Assembly (NCBI RefSeq): GCF_000186865.1
Contig: NW_008705567.1
Span: 1,048,273-1,103,846 of the forward strand
DNA length: 55,574 nucleotides
Source of the DNA: Aureococcus anophagefferens
Taxonomy: Eukaryota > Sar > Pelagophyceae > Pelagomonadales > Pelagomonadaceae
Direction of reading: 5' to 3'
Positions 52,391-55,574 of this stretch are shown piece by piece; the first letter of the stretch is position 1; each line of letters opens with the position of its first letter. The translations under genes were made by a program, and so were the position numbers. The notes under the pieces were generated by a model. It was not told where the DNA came from. It saw nothing but the letters and a program-made list of their open reading frames with translations, and made no database searches.

Positions 52391-54441
52391 ATGGGCCGCC
52401 CGTACCACAACAACAACAACCGCGGCAAGGGCGGCCGCGGACGCGGCCGCGGGCGCGGGCGCGGCCGCGGCCCGCAGAACCGGGAGCAGGAGGCGGCCGT
52501 GCGGCGCGTGCTCGCGCACCTGGCCGCGGGCACGCTCGAGCACGTGAAGCTCGTCGGCGAGGACGCGGCGGTGTGTAACGTAGTGAACGGCCTCGTCGCG
52601 TTCTCGCCGGCGCTCGGCGGCCGCGAGCGGTCCATCGCGCACGGCGTCGCCGGCGACCTCGGCCTCTACCACTGGTCCGAGGGCGACGGCGAGGCCCGCC
52701 GCGCCTACGCGTCGCGGGACCCGCGGCCGGACCCGGGCGGCGGCCGCGCGGCGGCGGCCGTGGCGGCCGTCGCGCGCGCGTTCCTCGACAAGCCCCAGGC
52801 GTCGTGGCCGCCGCTCGCGAACGACCTCCGGCGCGTCTCCGAGGGCGCGGCCGCGCGATGGGAGCGGCGGCGCGGCGACGACTGGGAAACGACGGACGAG
52901 CGGCCGGTGCACCCGCACGCGGACCGCGTCGCCGCGCTGCTCGCGGCGCCGCCGACGCGCGCGAGCCCCGCGGCGCCCGTCGCGCGCCGCGCGGCGGCGC
53001 CGCGGCCCGTGAACTTCGTCGACTCGACGGAGGCGCTCGCGGCGCTCGCGCGCGCCCTCGAGGGCGTCGACGTCTTCGGCGTCGACCTCGAGGCGCACGC
53101 GGAGCACAGCTACGAGTCCATCGCGTGCCTCGCAGGGCAGGACAAGAGAGCGAAATTCCCAACTTCAAAGGCTCATATCTCGGCCGTTTTCCGCTCGTTT
53201 CGGCTGATTTTTGGACGAGCGATCATCTCTCGGAACGGTCTCGAAGCGTGGATGTGTTTTCTGGAACGCGCGCGCGCGAAACACTCACGTTGAAGCGACG
53301 TTGAATCACTCTTGTGCTGCCCAGGTGCCTCGTCCAGATCTCGACGGCCGACGTGGACTACGTCGTCGACGCCTTGGCGCTCCGCTTCGAGCTGCGGGCC
53401 CTGGCCCCGGCCTTTGCGGATCCCAACATCCGCAAGGTCTTCCACGCGTGCCAGGGCGTCGACATCCCGCGGCTCCAGCGCGACTTCGGCATCTTCGTCG
53501 TCAACGTCTTCGACACGCAAGAGGCCGCGCGCTGTGTGCAAATCAAATCTTCAACGCGACTTCAATGTGCGCGTATGCGACCGTTTCGACGCAAGCTCTT
53601 CCGCCGTGCTTCAAGAACTCGCTGAGAGCAATCGATTCGTCCAAAAATCAGCCGAATCGACTAGGATTTGAGCGAGCTAGAGAGATTTCTGAAGTTTGGC
53701 CCCGACGTCCCAGCTCACTGGTTGATTTCCACACAGGCCGCGCGCGTGTTGGGCGCGCCGCTGGGCTTGGTCGCGCTCTACGCGAGCGCCGGCGTCATAT
53801 CGACGGCGCGGCGCGACGAATTGGAGAGTCTCAAGCGCGCGTACCAGAACTGCGACTGGCGGTCGCGGCCGCTGTCGCCGGCGCAACTCGAGTACGCGGT
53901 CTGCGACGCGCGCCACCTCGTCGACCTCGAGGCCTACCTGAACCGGGAGCTCCGGCACTTCGACCCGCTCCGCGACTACGGCCTGCCGCCGGGGGGCGCG
54001 GCCCGGGACGCGCCGCGCCCGCCGCCGCCGCCCGGCCCGCGGGAGGCCGCCGGCGACGAGGAGGCGGACATGGTCGCGTCCGCGTACTGCAAGTCGCAGC
54101 GCGCGACGCTCTGCCTCTGGCGCGCGCCGCGGTCGCCGCGATTGCAGGCCGCGCGCGACAAGCAGTTCGCGGCGCTCGCGCGCGACGCCGCGCCGCGCTT
54201 CTCCGCGCTCGTCGCGTGGCGCGACGCCGAGGCGCGCCGCCTCGACGAGGGGCCCCACGCGGTCTGCCCGTCCGCCGCGCTGGCGGCCTTCGCGAAGCGG
54301 TGGCCGACGACGCTCCGCGGGCTGCTCCTGGCCTTCGACCCGCTCCCGCCCCTCGTCGCGACGGACGCCTTCGGCGTCCGGGCCAGCCTCCTCGCGTGCC
54401 TCGCGGCGCTCGCCGAAAACCAAGTTAACCCCTACTTGTAA
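52391..54441 (+). CDS. Rrp6/EXOSC10-like DEDDy 3'-5' exonuclease, two introners
   Basis: Exons 52391-53124, 53325-53523 and 53737-54441 join in frame to 545 aa. The N-terminus is an RGG-like tail (GKGGRGRGRGRGRGRG). DEDDy motifs: VFGVDLEAHAEHSYES (Exo I, Asp-Glu), KVFHACQGVDIPRLQRDFGI (Exo II, His/Asp), and SPAQLEYAVCDARHL (Exo III, Tyr and Asp). CLVQISTADVDYVVDAL matches the 'CL.QIST....iD.L' of nuclear-exosome Rrp6. The C-terminal HRDC-like region (SALVAWRDAEARRLDEGPHA then PTTLRGLL) is present. It trims and degrades nuclear RNA. The HRDC-like part is weak. Both introns split the exonuclease core. Confidence 0.9.
53133..53324 (+). mobile_element. Introner element 8 (family A), intron 1 of the Rrp6-like gene
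   Basis: A 192-bp full-length copy in sense orientation with CAGGGCAGGACAAGAG and CTCTTGTGCTGCCCAG ends. Exact GTGCCTCG duplications are at 53125-53132 and 53325-53332. The intron 53125-53324 (200 bp) has a GT donor from the duplication and a CAG acceptor from the element. Removal gives ESIACLVQIST, as in Rrp6. Confidence 0.95.
53532..53736 (-). mobile_element. Introner element 9 (family B), intron 2 of the Rrp6-like gene
   Basis: A 205-bp family-B copy in antisense orientation with CTGTGTGCAAATCAA and TTGATTTCCACACAG ends. Exact GCCGCGCG duplications are at 53524-53531 and 53737-53744. The intron 53524-53736 has a GC donor and CAG acceptor; removal gives DTQEAARVLGAP. Confidence 0.94.
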
Positions 54442-54471
54442 CCAACCGCATCATCCTGGAAGGCGTCGTTG

Positions 54472-55200
54472 TTACGCGGGCCCGGCCTCCCGGCCCTCCT
54501 TGAGCGCCGTGAGCTCGCGGATGAGGCTTTGGGCCAGGGCGTTGGCCTCCTGGAAGGCCGCGGCCTCGTCGTCGTCGACGGGCCGGACGCTGTCGAGGAA
54601 CTCCGCGGCCGTCTTCGCCTCGACGAGCGCGCCGTCGACGTCGCCGGCGCCGCGCAGCACGGACGCGAGCATGAGGCGCGTGTCGTAGTCCGCCGGGTCG
54701 ACGTCCACAACCCGGCGCATGGTCCTGACGCAGCCCGCGACGTCGCCGGCGAGCTTCTTGTCCTCCGCGAGGTTCACGAGCGCGTCCTTCCGGATGTCGC
54801 CGCCGTCGCTCTTGTCGAACTCGACGGCCTTGAGGTAGGCCGTCTCCGCCTCGTCGAACTGCTCGAGGCGGCTCAGGAGCTCGCCCATGTTGAACTGCGC
54901 CAGCGCGTCGTCCGCGTGCTTCCGCGCGAAGCCGCGGTAGATCTCCAGGGCGCCCGCGGCGTCGCCCTTGGCGTCGAGGGCGCGGCCCATCTGGAAGGTC
55001 GCCTGGTCCACGAGCAGCGGGTCCACGTCCGCGGCGACGAGCTTCCGCCAGATCTCGAGCGCGCCGTCGAAGTCGTCGTCGTAGTACTTCGCGCAGCCCA
55101 AGTTGTAGTGGGCGAAGGGCGCCGACGCCGGGTCCGTCTTGCTCACGCACTCCTCGACGCGCGCGCGGTCCTCGGGCTCGTAGCCCGCGAAGCTCGCCAT
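54472..55200 (-). CDS. TPR-repeat protein
   Basis: 242 aa from ATG 55200. Several TPR-like helical pairs: APFAHYNLGCAKYYDDDFDG (helix A/B with G8 and A20-type positions), DQATFQMGRALDAKGDAAGA, AQFNMGELLSRLEQFDEAET then AYLKAVEFD, and DTRLMLASVLRGAGDVDGAL. A conserved-looking N-terminus (SFAGYEPEDRARVEECVSKT) precedes the repeats. TPR arrays mediate protein binding; the partner is unknown. The C-terminus (NALAQSLIRELTALKEGREA) is a capping helix. No membrane segment or targeting signal. Confidence 0.75.
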   Translation of the reverse strand: MASFAGYEPEDRARVEECVSKTDPASAPFAHYNLGCAKYYDDDFDGALEIWRKLVAADVDPLLVDQATFQMGRALDAKGDAAGALEIYRGFARKHADDALAQFNMGELLSRLEQFDEAETAYLKAVEFDKSDGGDIRKDALVNLAEDKKLAGDVAGCVRTMRRVVDVDPADYDTRLMLASVLRGAGDVDGALVEAKTAAEFLDSVRPVDDDEAAAFQEANALAQSLIRELTALKEGREAGPA

Positions 55201-55574
55201 GCCTCGGCAGCCCGCGGTTCGAAGCAAGGGGTAATAAATAGTATGGGGTGGCAGCTCAACGAGATTATGTTGCGCGAGCTCCTCGTACTGCAACCCATCG
55301 TTTTGGGGCAATGTTGACGACTTTTGGCCGGGGACTTTTCGACGCCGCCGTCGTCGACGCGGCCCCAGACGGACCGCAGCGGTATTCGCTCCCCCGCGAA
55401 GGCGCCCGCGACAAGACTTACGCGTCCGGGCGGTTCGGGTCCGGTGGAAGGAAACCGAGGCGCGCTGGAGGGCACCGTGTCCGGTTTGGCGCCACGCGAG
55501 GAAGGGGGTTTTGGGGCAGCTCTTGGACGTGTTCGCGATGATGATGGTCGTGGACCGTCTGCTGGCGCTGCAGA
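55201..55574. other. Window end, intergenic with possible start of another plus-strand gene
   Basis: 374 bp after the TPR gene start. An AT-rich patch (GGGGTAATAAATAGTATG, near 55229) may be a promoter. One plus-strand frame from about 55505 reads VLGQLLDVFAMMMVVDRLLA to the window edge and looks coding, possibly after a 3' splice site GGGGCAG at 55511-55517; the evidence is weak because it is cut off. Confidence 0.3.

Noticed and set aside
55143..55475. Minus-strand open frame upstream of the TPR gene
   Set aside because: It overlaps the TPR start in another frame and has no recognisable content.
1..55574. tRNA, rRNA, CRISPR array or bacterial-type operon
   Set aside because: No cloverleaf with a GTTCGANTC-type arm, no rRNA sequence and no spaced repeats were seen; genes are eukaryotic and alternate in strand.

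Overview
The window looks like nuclear DNA of a GC-rich, very gene-dense photosynthetic stramenopile, most like the pelagophyte Aureococcus. The grounds are: eukaryotic gene content (kinetochore, exosome, SRAP, sedolisin, PKG-type kinase and RS-domain genes); short introns with GT or GC donors; N-termini of a signal-peptide-plus-transit type on an EngB GTPase and a KAS II; and nine copies of about 180-205 bp introner elements of the kind reported from Aureococcus. Species assignment is inference from these traits only.

Layout. About 35 genes in 55.6 kb, alternating between strands, many convergent pairs only 3-50 bp apart. 1-7.6 kb: coiled-coil protein (3' end off the window), a CitE-like lyase/MaoC hydratase fusion, a GTPBP1/2-type GTPase with two introners, and a plastid-type EngB GTPase with one. 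7.6-19.5 kb: erlectin-like MRH lectin, macro-domain protein, FtsJ methyltransferase/P-loop kinase fusion, SLC19 carrier, NmrA-like protein, STK19-like protein, LCMT-like methyltransferase, HMCES/SRAP protein, one unknown. 20-25.9 kb: a Spc7/KNL1-like protein and a DUF1295 membrane protein, each with an apparent one-base frameshift, then a Tudor-like gene cut by a 965-bp run of N (25943-26907). 27-47 kb: a truncated Pol X, unknown Cys-rich and membrane proteins, GST, sedolisin, tandem-repeat coiled-coil protein, a glycosyltransferase, a cyclic-nucleotide-dependent kinase, an NTF2-like protein, a DENN-PH-DUF547 fusion and a Rolling-stone-like membrane protein. 47.3-48.7 kb: a fold-back element with 547-bp inverted arms. 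48.7-55.2 kb: RS-domain protein, small membrane protein, KAS II with one introner, Rrp6-like exonuclease with two introners, TPR protein.

The main biological signal is intron creation by transposon-like elements. Each introner sits in a coding sequence between copies of an 8-bp target duplication. The upstream copy supplies the splice donor (GC in six, GT in three) and the element's own end supplies the CAG acceptor, so removal restores the ancestral reading frame exactly. Both orientations are used, and two families share an internal core but have different ends. The two exons bounded by introners on both sides are 198 and 199 nt, close to a nucleosome repeat.

The genes are mostly housekeeping and do not form one pathway. 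Three domain fusions (lyase-hydratase, methyltransferase-kinase, DENN-PH-DUF547) stand out as possibly novel.
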